Assembly (NCBI RefSeq): GCF_963082655.1
Contig: NC_081552.1
Span: 195,686,598-195,750,597 of the forward strand
Direction of reading: 5' to 3'
DNA: 64,000 bases
Origin: Stomoxys calcitrans
Taxonomy: Eukaryota; Arthropoda; Insecta; Diptera; Muscidae
The notes beneath the pieces were generated by a model. That model ran no database searches, was not told where the DNA came from, and worked only from the letters and a program-made list of their open reading frames with translations. Positions 63,953-64,000 of the stretch are shown here, in pieces. Position 1 is the stretch's first letter, and each line of letters opens with the position of its first letter. The position numbers and the translations under genes were made by a program.

Positions 63953-64000
63953 ACTTTGGGAAGAAGATGGAAATTCATGTATCTTGGTAGATTGGTCTGT

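Overview
The window is nuclear DNA of a higher fly (Brachycera, most likely a calyptrate such as a muscid). The evidence is AT-rich sequence, GT-AG introns, a gene of the insect RASSF9/10 type, and a dense load of fly-type transposable elements (TEs): non-autonomous Helitron-superfamily elements with ~153-bp internal repeats, tRNA-derived SINEs, mariner MITEs and LOA/R1-like LINEs. I saw no bacterial, viral or organellar genes.

Only one cellular gene is supported: a minus-strand homologue of Drosophila meru (RASSF9/10). It runs from a candidate 5'UTR/ATG exon at 48063-46067, through a 317-nt exon at 24177-23861, to a 176-nt coiled-coil exon at 13535-13360, and must continue past the left edge. 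The three exons join in frame (phases 0/0 and 2/2) at good GT/AG sites. Together they give a split Ras-association domain, a basic and phosphodegron-like linker, and the start of a coiled coil. The introns are about 21.9 kb and 10.3 kb and consist mostly of TE sequence. The DNA right of 48063 is inferred to be upstream intron or flank, and the DNA left of 13360 the next intron.

Layout. 0-7 kb: helitron-like elements, a SINE copy and small LINE pieces. 7.6-9.6 kb: decayed LINE split by a mariner MITE. 9.6-17.1 kb: Helitron-like pyrimidine/purine-rich arrays on both sides of a helitron-like element (11.3-13.1 kb) and meru exon C. 17.7-23.4 kb: SINE, mariner relic, rearranged LINE, small helitron-like element. 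23.4-24.9 kb: unique DNA with meru exon B. 24.9-29.7 kb: second helitron-like family, a large inverted repeat, MITE, two 22-bp minisatellites. 30-33.4 kb: near full-length but dead LINE. 34.3-39.7 kb: LINE fragment and three helitron-like elements fused head to tail. 40.6-41.1 kb: palindrome. 42-45.8 kb: Helitron end, 153-bp array with SINE, DDE transposon relic. 46-48.1 kb: meru exon A. 48.4-51.2 kb: Helitron arrays, SINE, LINE. 52-56.8 kb: mariner-type MITE, helitron-like element nested in another, LINE. 56.8-64 kb: more of the same, ending with a SINE-in-SINE chimera.

Nothing here is an operon or defence island. The notable biology is the unusual meru RA domain and the TE architecture: precise nested and tandem junctions that define the ends of an abundant DINE/HINE-like family whose 153-bp monomer keeps reading frames open. 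TE family names below are by structural resemblance, since no database could be searched.
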